NCBI GenBank assembly: GCA_003152255.1
Contig: PLZT01000649.1
Span: 1-13,707, forward strand
Source: Methylocystaceae bacterium
GTDB lineage: Bacteria; Pseudomonadota; Alphaproteobacteria; Rhizobiales; Beijerinckiaceae
Reading direction: 5' to 3'
DNA length: 13,707 nucleotides
In this document: one piece after another, positions 6,753-13,594 of the stretch
How positions within the stretch are numbered: position 1 is the first letter of the stretch
Layout of the letters: every line of letters starts with the position of its first letter
Translations under genes and position numbers: made by a program
The notes under the pieces: model-generated
Told to the model about the DNA's origin: nothing
The model's input: only the letters and a program-made list of their open reading frames with translations
The model's database searches: none

Positions 6753-9527
6753 TCACTGCCCCAGCCGTTGCAGCAGATCGCGCACATGCACTTGATCGGA
6801 TTTATAATTGCCGGTCAGCGTGTACATCACGAGATTAACCCCGCCGCGCAACGACATCTCGCGCTGGCGCGCGCCGCCCGGCGTCAGCGGATAGAGCGGG
6901 CGCCCGCTCTTGTCCTCCGCCCAGGCGCTGGCGAGATCGTTCGAGGTGATGACGATGGCCGAGACATTATCCGTCGCGCGCACGGGGCGCGGCGCGTCAT
7001 TGGCGGGTTCCGGCGGCAGCGCCTCAACCCATGTGTCGCCATTACTGTATCGCCCGACAAAGCCGTCGAGCAGATAAAAGGTCTTGGTGATGACGTGATC
7101 GCGCGGGACGATTTCGAGTTCGGGAATATCGAGCCCCTTGGCGAGCTCGCGCAGCCATAGGGCTTCCGGCGTCGGCGTCGCATTGGCCCGGGCGGTCAGG
7201 GCGTCGCGCGTGTCGAAGACGACCGTGCCGCCCTGCTTCATATAGGCGGCGACGCGCGCGACGGTCTTTTCCGAGGGCTGCGCCGCGAGCGCGTTGATCG
7301 GCCAGTAGAGCATCGGATAGAAGGCGAGTTCGTCACGGGAGACATCGACGCCAACCGGATCGCCCGGCGAAAAGGAAGTGCGCTGATCGAGCGTGCGCGA
7401 TAGCGTTTCGAGGCCCGATCGACTCGTCTCGTCGATGCGCGCGTCGCCGCTGATCACATAGGCGAGCCGCGTTTTCAGCGCGGCGTCGCGCTCATGCGCG
7501 CCGGGCGCCGTTTTTTGCGCGTCGGCGCGCGCCGGATGCGCGTTTATGCTCGCCGCGAGCACGCAAACGACGGCCAAACCCACGCCGCCGGCCGCCAGCC
7601 GCAGCCGGCCGGAGAGCCACAACAAGGCCAGCCAATCAATCAGCAGCCCGACAAAAATCAGCGTCAACAGCAGCGGCCGCAAATCGCGCGCGGCGCCTTG
7701 GCGCTCCAATGGCCGAGGCGAAAGCTCGAACTTGGAGAAATCGAACGCCCGCACGGAATCGTCCGGGGCGAGGGTTTGCACCGCGGTCTCGGCGCCCGGC
7801 GCGCCATAGAATCCGGGCGGATGCTCGGCGTCGCCACGCCCGGGGAAATCCGCCCCGATGGCCTTCGCGGTCGCGGGCGGGGCACCGAGAACGCCGAAGC
7901 CGTCGAGCGTGCGCAAGGGCGGCAGCGTCGCGCGGTCAACGTCCGGGGCGGTCGCCGAATGCTCGGCCGCGCCTTCGTTCGAAAGCGCGCAAATGCGTTT
8001 GAGCATTTCGACGAAAAGCCCGGAAATCGGCAGGTTAGACCAGTTCGCGTCGGCGCCGACATGGAATAAAACGACGATCCCCTTGCCGCGCCGCTCGAAT
8101 GTCGCGAGCGGCGTGCCGTCGGCGAGCCGCGCCCAGGTCTTGGCGGAGAGACCCGGGTCGGGCTCGGCCAGAATCTGCCGGTTCACGGCGACATCGGCGG
8201 GAACTGCGAGACCGTAAAACGGGCTGGCCTCGTCGAAATCGGCGAGCCGCTTGGGCGTGTCCCACGACATCGCGCCGCCGAGCACGCGCCCGTTGCGGCG
8301 CAGTCTCACCGGAGTCAGATCGTCGGGGTCGTTGGCGAGGCGAGGTCCGGCGAAACGCAGCAACACTCCGCCCTGCTCGACAAAATTCGACAACGCCTCG
8401 AAAGCCTCTCCGGGCGCGACCTTTTCGTCGGCCAGCACCAGAACGTTGGGGCGGTCGGCCAGGGCGGCCAGAACCGGGTCGGCGTCGCCGGGATTGGATT
8501 TCAGCAGCAGCGTGAAGGGCGCGAGCGCCTTTTCGAGATAATAGGCCGCCGACAGCAAGGGCTGCGCCGCGTCGCCGGCGCCGCCGCCGACAATCCCGAC
8601 GCGCCGCACCCGCCCGCGCGAGTCGAGCAAGGCCACGGCGCCAGCGGAATTTTCCCCGGCCACGCGCAAAAAGCTCACCTCGTTGCGCAATTCGATCGGC
8701 AGATCGAAACGCGCCTTTGTCTTGTCGGAGCCGGCGAATTGGAAAGGCGCCCTGGCGACCAGCCGCGCCTTGTCGTCGAGCGCCTCGACCACGCCGTCTC
8801 CCCTTGGCCCAGCGCGCAGCACCGAGACCTCCAGGGCGGCGCTGTCGTTGGCGGCGCCCTCCAGCGCCAGCGGCGCGGCGTCGTCCTTGAGAACCTCGAC
8901 GCCAGCGCCCGACGCCGCCGCTTCTCGCAGCGCCGCCGCGAATTCCGCCGCCCCGCCCTGCTCCAGCCCGTCGGCGATCCACACGAGACGCGCGGTTTTG
9001 TGAGCGCGCGCAAAGGCTTTGACCTGAGCGGCGGCGAGGCCGCGATCCGGCAGCCAAGGCTTTGGCCGGGTCGCGCGCAAATGCTCCGCCGCCCGGGCGC
9101 CATCCGTCAATTCCGGCGCCGCCGCGCCTTCGGACGCCAGCATCAGGGCGACCGTCGTCCCCGCGCGCGCGGCGCCTTCGATGAGGCCGGCGGCCGCGGC
9201 GACTCGCCGGTCCCAACCGGGCGCCGCCGCCCAGCCGTCGTCGAGCGCCACCAGCAACGGACCGCCCGCGGGCGCCGGGCCCGCGGGATTCCAAACCGGG
9301 CCCGCCATGGCCAGCGAGGCCAGCGCCACGATCGCGAGACGCAGCAGCAACAACGGCCAGGGCGTCTTGACCGGAGTTTGTTCTTGCGCCTTCAAGTCGC
9401 GCAGCAGCCGCACTGGCGGAAAGATGATTTCGCGCGGGGCGGGCGGCGTCACCCGCAGCAGCCAATAGATCAGGGGCAGCGCCAGAAGGCCGAGGAGCGC
9501 CAAGGGCGCCGCGAAGGCGAAACCCAT
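6753..9527 (-). CDS. BatA-like aerotolerance N-terminal / DUF4159 membrane protein
   Basis: Third gene of the operon, 924 residues. Residues 1-80 match the aerotolerance-regulator (BatA) N-terminal module: two membrane helices (about 5-24, 57-76) around REIIFPPVRLLRDLKA. A degenerate VWA region follows (90-215); its metal-site position reads LVALDDGWAA, so the MIDAS is lost. Residues 308-510 look amidotransferase-like (VGIVGGGAG; VLVLADEKVAPGEAFEALSN; GKGIVVLFHVGAD). Two more hydrophobic segments (616-638, 644-661) precede the C-terminal DUF4159 domain (about 686-924), seen as YVISGDARIDETSRSGLETL, FYPMLYWPI, QGGTVVFDTRDA and GGVNLVMYTLTGNYKSDQVH. The ATG at 9527 overlaps the upstream stop as TAATG, implying coupled translation; a GGGATGGGGG stretch lies upstream. 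The role is presumably as a membrane partner of the MoxR ATPase, which is inference. Confidence 0.9.
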   Translation of the reverse strand: MGFAFAAPLALLGLLALPLIYWLLRVTPPAPREIIFPPVRLLRDLKAQEQTPVKTPWPLLLLRLAIVALASLAMAGPVWNPAGPAPAGGPLLVALDDGWAAAPGWDRRVAAAAGLIEGAARAGTTVALMLASEGAAAPELTDGARAAEHLRATRPKPWLPDRGLAAAQVKAFARAHKTARLVWIADGLEQGGAAEFAAALREAAASGAGVEVLKDDAAPLALEGAANDSAALEVSVLRAGPRGDGVVEALDDKARLVARAPFQFAGSDKTKARFDLPIELRNEVSFLRVAGENSAGAVALLDSRGRVRRVGIVGGGAGDAAQPLLSAAYYLEKALAPFTLLLKSNPGDADPVLAALADRPNVLVLADEKVAPGEAFEALSNFVEQGGVLLRFAGPRLANDPDDLTPVRLRRNGRVLGGAMSWDTPKRLADFDEASPFYGLAVPADVAVNRQILAEPDPGLSAKTWARLADGTPLATFERRGKGIVVLFHVGADANWSNLPISGLFVEMLKRICALSNEGAAEHSATAPDVDRATLPPLRTLDGFGVLGAPPATAKAIGADFPGRGDAEHPPGFYGAPGAETAVQTLAPDDSVRAFDFSKFELSPRPLERQGAARDLRPLLLTLIFVGLLIDWLALLWLSGRLRLAAGGVGLAVVCVLAASINAHPARADAQKTAPGAHERDAALKTRLAYVISGDARIDETSRSGLETLSRTLDQRTSFSPGDPVGVDVSRDELAFYPMLYWPINALAAQPSEKTVARVAAYMKQGGTVVFDTRDALTARANATPTPEALWLRELAKGLDIPELEIVPRDHVITKTFYLLDGFVGRYSNGDTWVEALPPEPANDAPRPVRATDNVSAIVITSNDLASAWAEDKSGRPLYPLTPGGARQREMSLRGGVNLVMYTLTGNYKSDQVHVRDLLQRLGQ

Positions 9528-10453
9528 TAGCGCGCCCCCATCCCTTCGCTCAGGGCCATCAACAGCGCCAGCGCCGCCTCCGCCGCCGGGCGGTCGGTAT
9601 GGTGCAAGAGAAACAGAAAGCCCGCGTCCCGCGCGGCGATCCGCAGACTGTCCTTGTGTTCGGCGAGGCGCTCGGCGTAGGCGGCGCGCAGACTCTGCGC
9701 CTCTCCGGCGTGAAAGGGCGCGCCGCCGTCGGTGTCGCGAAACAACGTTTCTCCGGCGAAGGGAAAACTCTCCTCGGCCGGATCGAGAATCATCAGCAAG
9801 GCTCCGCGCGCGCCGGCTTGCGAATATTCGCGCAGACGCGCCGCGAGCGCCTCCAAGTCGCAAAGGAAATCCGAGACCAAAATGAGCTTCGCGCGAGGCG
9901 GCAGGGCGGTCGAAGGCGCGATGTCCTTGACGCCGGAGTCCGGCGGCTGGCCGCTTATGACCGCGGCGAGGCGATCGATGATGTTTCTCGCGCAAAGCGC
10001 CGGCGTCAGCCCAAGAGCGCCGACGCGCTCTCCGCCCTGGACCAGAACCTCGGCGGCGGCGAGTCCGAGCACGGCGGCGCGGTCGATTTTATAATCGCTC
10101 GCCAGCGAGGATTTGAACGCCATCGAGGCCGAGCAATCCACCCAGACGAAGTAATTTTGCGCGGCTTCCCATTCGCGCTCGCGCACGAACAGCTGATCGC
10201 CCCGCGCCGAGCGGCGCCAGTCCACGCGATGAGCGGACTCGCCGCTCTCGAAAGGGCGATACTGCCAGAAGGTTTCGCCCGCGCCGGCGCGCCGGCGGCC
10301 ATGCACGCCATGCACGACGCTGCCCGCGACCTCGCGCGCCTGGGCGACGACATGGGGCAAACGGCTGGCGAGATCGGCCGCGTCCGCCGCCCGCTCCCCG
10401 TCGGGACGCGGCGTCCGCGGATCGAACCAATGCGCGTCGACGACAAGAGCCAT
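9527..10453 (-). CDS. DUF58 domain protein, soluble VWA partner of MoxR
   Basis: Second gene of the operon, 308 residues. The DUF58 signature is clear: F-W-Q-Y-R-P-F-ESGE then VDWRRSARGDQLFVRERE (77-94). The VWA domain that follows has an intact MIDAS core, D106-C-S108-A-S110, in YFVWVDCSASM, and a later LVSDF (192-196). No membrane segment is visible, unlike DUF58 proteins with N-terminal helices, so this one should be cytoplasmic. DUF58 proteins commonly sit beside MoxR ATPases and are thought to bring substrate or metal to them. The ATG at 10453 was chosen; it comes one base after the moxR stop (TGACATG). An upstream in-frame TTG at 10474 would overlap moxR by about 20 bases and is less likely. 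No strong Shine-Dalgarno sequence is seen, consistent with translational coupling. Confidence 0.92.
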   Translation of the reverse strand: MALVVDAHWFDPRTPRPDGERAADAADLASRLPHVVAQAREVAGSVVHGVHGRRRAGAGETFWQYRPFESGESAHRVDWRRSARGDQLFVREREWEAAQNYFVWVDCSASMAFKSSLASDYKIDRAAVLGLAAAEVLVQGGERVGALGLTPALCARNIIDRLAAVISGQPPDSGVKDIAPSTALPPRAKLILVSDFLCDLEALAARLREYSQAGARGALLMILDPAEESFPFAGETLFRDTDGGAPFHAGEAQSLRAAYAERLAEHKDSLRIAARDAGFLFLLHHTDRPAAEAALALLMALSEGMGAR

Positions 10454-10454
10454 G

Positions 10455-11453
10455 TCAGCCAAGCCGTTCGACAAGCTTGCCGATCAGCGTCTCGACGGTC
10501 AATTCCCGGCGCGCGGCGAAGGTCAGCGCCATGCGATGGCGCAGCACGGGCGCGGCGAGTTTGGCCACGTCGTCGAGCGAGGGCGAGAGGCGCCCGTTGA
10601 CCAGCGCCCGCGCCCGCGTCGCCAGCATCAGCGCCTGCGCCGCGCGTGGCCCCGGACCCCAGGCGACATGCGGCGCGATGGCGGGATCGCCGTCGCCGGG
10701 CCGCGCGGCGCGCACCAGATCGAGAATGGCGTCGACGATTTTTTCGCCGACCGGCAACCGCCGCACCAGGCGCTGCACCACCATTAATTCATCCGCCGTC
10801 AGCGCCTGCGTCGGCTGCGCGACATGCTCACCGGTCGTCTCCAGCAGAATGCGCCGCTCGTTGGCGCGATCGGGATAGGCCACGTCGATCTGCAGCAAGA
10901 AGCGATCGAGCTGCGCCTCGGGCAAGGGATAGGTGCCCTCCTGCTCCAGCGGATTTTGCGTCGCCAACACATGGAACGGGCGCGGCAAGTCGTGCGGCTG
11001 GCCGGCGATGCTGACGTGATATTCCTGCATCGCCTGAAGCAAGGCCGATTGCGTGCGCGGCGACGCCCGGTTGATTTCGTCCGCCATCAGCAATTGCGCG
11101 AACACCGGCCCCCTGATGAAGCGGAAGGCGCGGGATTTGTCGGCCCCCTCCTCCAGCACTTCGGAGCCCAGAATATCGGCGGGCAAAAGATCGGGCGTGA
11201 ACTGCACGCGCTTGGTGTCGAGCCCGAGAACCTTGCCCAGCGTGTCCACGAGCTTGGTTTTGGCGAGGCCAGGCACGCCGACCAGCAGGCCGTGGCCGCC
11301 GGCCAGCAGCGTGACCAGCGCCTGTTCGACCACTTCCTCCTGACCGAAGATGACCCCGGCCACCGCTTCGCGGGCGCGGTGAATCTCGTCGAGCGCGCGG
11401 TCGGCGCTGGCGATGACGGCGGCGTCGAAAGCGATGGGCGATTGATCGGTCAT
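10455..11453 (-). CDS. MoxR family AAA+ ATPase
   Basis: First gene of the operon, 332 residues, a typical MoxR length. The order of motifs is complete: VIFGQEEVVEQALVTLLAGGHGLL (34-57), Walker A GVPGLAKT (59-66), QFTPDLLPADILG (84-96), Walker B LLMADEINRA (121-130), sensor 1 ATQNP (164-168) followed by LEQEGTYPLPEAQLDRF, and sensor 2 GPGPRA (266-271). MoxR ATPases form hexameric rings and work with VWA proteins in chaperone-like maturation or metal insertion (RavA-ViaA, MoxR/CoxD examples). The ATG at 11453 (MTDQSPIAF) was preferred over an ATG at 11519 because family members start a short way before the AREAVAGVIFGQ helix; neither has a strong ribosome binding site. It leads the four-gene operon and diverges from the DUF6111-cca pair. 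Confidence 0.95.
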   Translation of the reverse strand: MTDQSPIAFDAAVIASADRALDEIHRAREAVAGVIFGQEEVVEQALVTLLAGGHGLLVGVPGLAKTKLVDTLGKVLGLDTKRVQFTPDLLPADILGSEVLEEGADKSRAFRFIRGPVFAQLLMADEINRASPRTQSALLQAMQEYHVSIAGQPHDLPRPFHVLATQNPLEQEGTYPLPEAQLDRFLLQIDVAYPDRANERRILLETTGEHVAQPTQALTADELMVVQRLVRRLPVGEKIVDAILDLVRAARPGDGDPAIAPHVAWGPGPRAAQALMLATRARALVNGRLSPSLDDVAKLAAPVLRHRMALTFAARRELTVETLIGKLVERLG

Positions 11454-11529
11454 CTTTGCGCGGACTCGGGGTTGGAGGAGATTGGCGGAACCGGGACGGC
11501 GCGCGATTCCGCGTTGCATGATAGCTTAG

Positions 11530-11545
11530 AACGCCGAGCGGCGTT
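11530..11545 (-). repeat. Short hairpin in the moxR leader
   Basis: AACGCC-GAGC-GGCGTT is a perfect 6-bp inverted repeat with a 4-base loop. It sits just downstream of a possible minus-strand -10 box, so it would lie at the start of the moxR transcript or act as an operator. No T-run follows, so it is not a standard terminator. Confidence 0.3.
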
Positions 11546-11546
11546 G

Positions 11547-11574
11547 TCGATATGAAAGACGCTGGCTTGGGCAA
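11547..11574 (-). promoter_or_regulatory. Possible promoter of the MoxR operon
   Basis: On the minus strand TTGCCC (11569-11574) and TATCGA (11547-11552) are separated by 16 bases, a plausible housekeeping-type promoter placed about 95 bases before the moxR ATG. Both boxes match the consensus only in part, so this is a weak call. Confidence 0.2.
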
Positions 11575-11629
11575 TTGGTTAATGTTCAATGCAAAGGCGC
11601 GGGAATTATGGCGACGAACGCTCATATCA

Positions 11630-11659
11630 ACAGCGCATGACGATTTACAGCGCATGACG
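11630..11659. repeat. 13-bp direct repeat, 17-bp period
   Basis: ACAGCGCATGACG occurs exactly at 11630-11642 and again at 11647-11659, with ATTT between the copies. It lies in the divergent region, about 50-75 bases upstream of the TATAAC box of the rightward genes, where a regulator could bind. A recent small duplication is the simple alternative. Confidence 0.4.
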
Positions 11660-11704
11660 CGTTAACCATTCCGCCCCTCGCCTGCGCGCCTTCGCCAAAG
11701 CGTG

Positions 11705-11710
11705 TATAAC
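11705..11710 (+). promoter_or_regulatory. Possible -10 box for DUF6111-cca
   Basis: TATAAC differs from the TATAAT consensus at one position and lies 52 bases before the DUF6111 ATG, in GC-rich surroundings where such a string is uncommon. No clear -35 box is found 16-18 bases upstream. Confidence 0.25.
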
Positions 11711-11762
11711 AACCAAAACCCGACACCGCGCCTCGCAGGCGCCAACGAAGGCTCCCTCGCCC

Positions 11763-12020
11763 ATGTGGCGCGCCATTATCGAGACCACGCTGTTTTTTTC
11801 CGCTCCGTTCGCGCTCTACGCCTTGTTTCATCTGCTGCAGATGCGCTGGCCGTTCGTCGCCGAACTCTGGACCAAGGGCGTCGTGTCGACGCTGACCGTC
11901 GCGGGGCTAGCGGTGGCCGTCGCCGGCCTTTTGCTGCTCGGGCTGGGACCGCGCGATCAGGGAACCTATGTGCCGGCTCATATCGAGAATGGCCGCCTTG
12001 TTCCCGGACGGTTCGAGTGA
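11763..12020 (+). CDS. DUF6111 family small membrane protein
   Basis: Protein of 85 residues with two membrane helices, at about 5-25 (IIETTLFFSAPFALYALFHLL) and 38-61 (KGVVSTLTVAGLAVAVAGLLLLGL), and a conserved polar tail GTYVPAHIENGRLVPGRFE. This arrangement, size and tail match the DUF6111 family of alphaproteobacteria, whose function is unknown. It would sit in the inner membrane. The ATG at 11763 is weakly served by a GAAGG about a dozen bases upstream. The stop overlaps the cca start as GTGA, so the two genes are cotranscribed and probably translationally coupled. Confidence 0.85.
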   Translation: MWRAIIETTLFFSAPFALYALFHLLQMRWPFVAELWTKGVVSTLTVAGLAVAVAGLLLLGLGPRDQGTYVPAHIENGRLVPGRFE

Positions 12021-13255
12021 CAGGCGCCAGCCGCGTTCTGAACGATCCGAAGCTCGCGCGCCTGCTCATGGCGCTCGCCGCCACCGGTTGCGAATCTCGG
12101 GTCGTCGGCGGCGCCGTGCGCGACGCGCTGCTGGGTCTTGAGCCGCATGAGATCGACATCGCCACCGCGGCCCTGCCCGAGGCGGTCGCCAAGGCCGCGC
12201 AAAACGCCGGGTTGAAGGTCGTGCCCACCGGCCTCGCCCATGGCACGATGACGGTCATCGTCGAGGGGAAGCCTTTCGAGGTGACGACGCTGCGCGAGGA
12301 TGTCGAGACATATGGGCGCGCCGCGAAGGTGCGTTTCGGCGCCGATTTCGAAATAGACGCGCTGCGCCGGGACTTCACCGTCAACGCGCTGTCGCTATCG
12401 CCGGACGGTCGTCTGCACGATTACACCGGCGGCCAGGCCGATCTGAAACAACGCAAAATTCGCTTTATCGGCGATCCCGCGACGCGCATCTCCGAGGATT
12501 ATCTGCGCGTCCTGCGTTTTTTTCGCTTCCACGCCGCCATTGGCGAAGGTCCGCTCGACCCGCCGGGGCTGCACGCGGCGATTCTCGCGCGCGAAAATCT
12601 CAGCCTCCTGTCGCGCGAGCGGATTCGCGCGGAACTGCTCAAGCTTCTGGTCGCGCGGCGGGCGGCGGCGACGGTTCGCGAAATGTCGCGAGCCGGCGTG
12701 ATCGAGATTCTGCTAGGCATGGACTATCCGGCGCGGCTGGAGCGCTTCATCGCCATCGAGACGACCCGCGGCGCTTCGCCCGACCCGATCGCGCGCCTCG
12801 CCGCGCTCGCGGTCGTCGTGCGTGAGGACGCCGAGCGTTTGCGCGAGCGGCTGCGCCTCTCCAACGCCGAATATGCGCGCCTCGCGCTCGCGGCGGGGCT
12901 GGTCGAGGAGCTGCACGGGCGCGATGGGCGCTTTTCGCCGCATGAACTAAACACGATGCTGTTCCTGCATGGCCGCGCCGGCGCGGCCGACGCGCTGGCG
13001 CTGCTGCATGCGGAGAGCGACGCTCCGCCCGACGACGCGGGATGGCGACAAGCCGCGACATTCATCGCTGAAGCGGAGCCGCCGACCTTTCCGCTCAAGG
13101 GCGCCGATCTCGTGGCGCGTGGCGTCGCGCCCGGCCGCGCCTTGGGCGCCGCGCTCAAGCGGCTGCAGGCCAATTGGATCAGAGCCGGATTTCCGCGCGA
13201 TCCGCGCCGCGTGCTGCAATTGCTCGAGGACGCGGCGCCGAACGGCGAGGATTGA
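12017..13255 (+). CDS. cca: CCA tRNA nucleotidyltransferase
   Basis: Class II nucleotidyltransferase of 412 residues that adds or repairs the 3' CCA end of tRNA. The head has GGAVRD (31-36) and the metal-binding pair as E45-x-D47 (HEIDIATAALPE), where the usual form is DxD. It continues with VPTGLAHGTMTV (69-80), RRDFTVNAL (117-125), DYTGGQADL (135-143), the base-selecting EDYLR (160-164) in EDYLRVLRFFRFHA, and RERIRAELLKLL (200-211). The C-terminal half is helical and variable, as in the family. The GTG at 12017 was chosen: it overlaps the preceding stop as GTGA and gives a normal N-terminus ahead of the RVVGGAVRD strand. An ATG at 12068 would cut into the fold, and the open frame further upstream overlaps DUF6111. 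A poly(A) polymerase is the main alternative, but the EDxxR form and alphaproteobacterial context favour CCA addition. Confidence 0.93.
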   Translation: MTGASRVLNDPKLARLLMALAATGCESRVVGGAVRDALLGLEPHEIDIATAALPEAVAKAAQNAGLKVVPTGLAHGTMTVIVEGKPFEVTTLREDVETYGRAAKVRFGADFEIDALRRDFTVNALSLSPDGRLHDYTGGQADLKQRKIRFIGDPATRISEDYLRVLRFFRFHAAIGEGPLDPPGLHAAILARENLSLLSRERIRAELLKLLVARRAAATVREMSRAGVIEILLGMDYPARLERFIAIETTRGASPDPIARLAALAVVVREDAERLRERLRLSNAEYARLALAAGLVEELHGRDGRFSPHELNTMLFLHGRAGAADALALLHAESDAPPDDAGWRQAATFIAEAEPPTFPLKGADLVARGVAPGRALGAALKRLQANWIRAGFPRDPRRVLQLLEDAAPNGED

Positions 13256-13265
13256 ACCCGCCGCC

Positions 13266-13290
13266 CAATTCGCGACTCCCCTTCGAATTG
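13266..13290. repeat. 7-bp inverted repeat between cca and the next gene
   Basis: CAATTCG (13266-13272) and CGAATTG (13284-13290) are perfect inverted copies around an 11-base loop, starting 11 bases after the cca stop. No run of T follows (AAAACGCG), so it is not a standard terminator. It could be an operator for the 85-residue protein gene or a weak RNA stem protecting the cca message. Confidence 0.3.
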
Positions 13291-13326
13291 AAAACGCGCT
13301 AGCCTGTTTGAACGAACTTCGGCTGC

Positions 13327-13331
13327 GGAGG
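13327..13331 (+). promoter_or_regulatory. Ribosome binding site of the 85-residue protein
   Basis: GGAGG sits five bases before the ATG at 13337 and fixes that start over any internal ATG. Confidence 0.6.
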
Positions 13332-13336
13332 CGCAT

Positions 13337-13594
13337 ATGAACTTCGAAACGAACCGACCAGGAGATGTCGCCAGGCGGATCGCGCAACGAGCCCGCCAGA
13401 CAAGATCCGCCGGCCGAGGCGACGGCTGGCGGCGCGAAACCTTCACCCTGGCGCGGACGGACGCGCGCGACAAGGCGCGCGAATGGTTCGAGCTTTATCC
13501 CAAGGCCGCCTATATGACCGAGATAGAGTTCTGGCGCCAACTCGACGACGGCCGCATCGAATTCACGATCAGACGGCTGCCGAGCGCGGATTGA
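13337..13594 (+). CDS. Hypothetical protein, 85 residues
   Basis: Not assigned to a family. The ATG at 13337 has a full GGAGG five bases upstream (13327-13331), strong evidence of translation. The N-terminal third is rich in arginine (DVARRIAQRARQTRSAGRGDGWRRE) and the rest looks like a small folded unit: a helix ARDKAREWFELYPKAA, then TEIEFWRQLDDGRIEFTIRRLP, which reads as two strands joined by a DDGR turn. No membrane segment or signal peptide is seen. The basic start and alternating strands would suit a small nucleic-acid- or protein-binding protein, but that is only an impression. Codon use is GC-rich and like that of cca. It follows cca by 81 bases, so it may have its own promoter. Confidence 0.75.
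   Translation: MNFETNRPGDVARRIAQRARQTRSAGRGDGWRRETFTLARTDARDKAREWFELYPKAAYMTEIEFWRQLDDGRIEFTIRRLPSAD

Larger units (their letters stand above)
11454..11762. other. Divergent intergenic region between moxR and DUF6111, 309 bases
   Basis: No gene is supported here. It should hold the promoters of the MoxR operon (leftward) and of the DUF6111-cca pair (rightward). Structure seen: a 6-bp inverted repeat at 11530-11545, a possible minus-strand promoter at 11547-11574, a 13-bp direct repeat at 11630-11659 and a TATAAC -10-like box at 11705-11710. The stretch 11545-11670 is richer in A and T than the flanking genes. Confidence 0.6.

Noticed and set aside
4653..7160. A plus-strand open frame of 835 codons antisense to the two large membrane protein genes.
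   Set aside because: Its translation is rich in R, Q, H and D with no domain, signal or membrane pattern, and it lies across two convincing minus-strand genes. In GC-rich DNA the codon bias of a real gene keeps an antisense frame open.
8035..9465. A 476-codon minus-strand frame inside the BatA/DUF4159 gene.
   Set aside because: Arginine-, glycine- and alanine-rich shadow in another frame of the same strand; no motif, and it conflicts with the clearly conserved frame.
9528..9995. Upstream extension of the BatA/DUF4159 frame by 156 codons.
   Set aside because: It lies inside the DUF58 gene in another frame. The TAATG junction at 9527 and the BatA-type N-terminus fix the real start.
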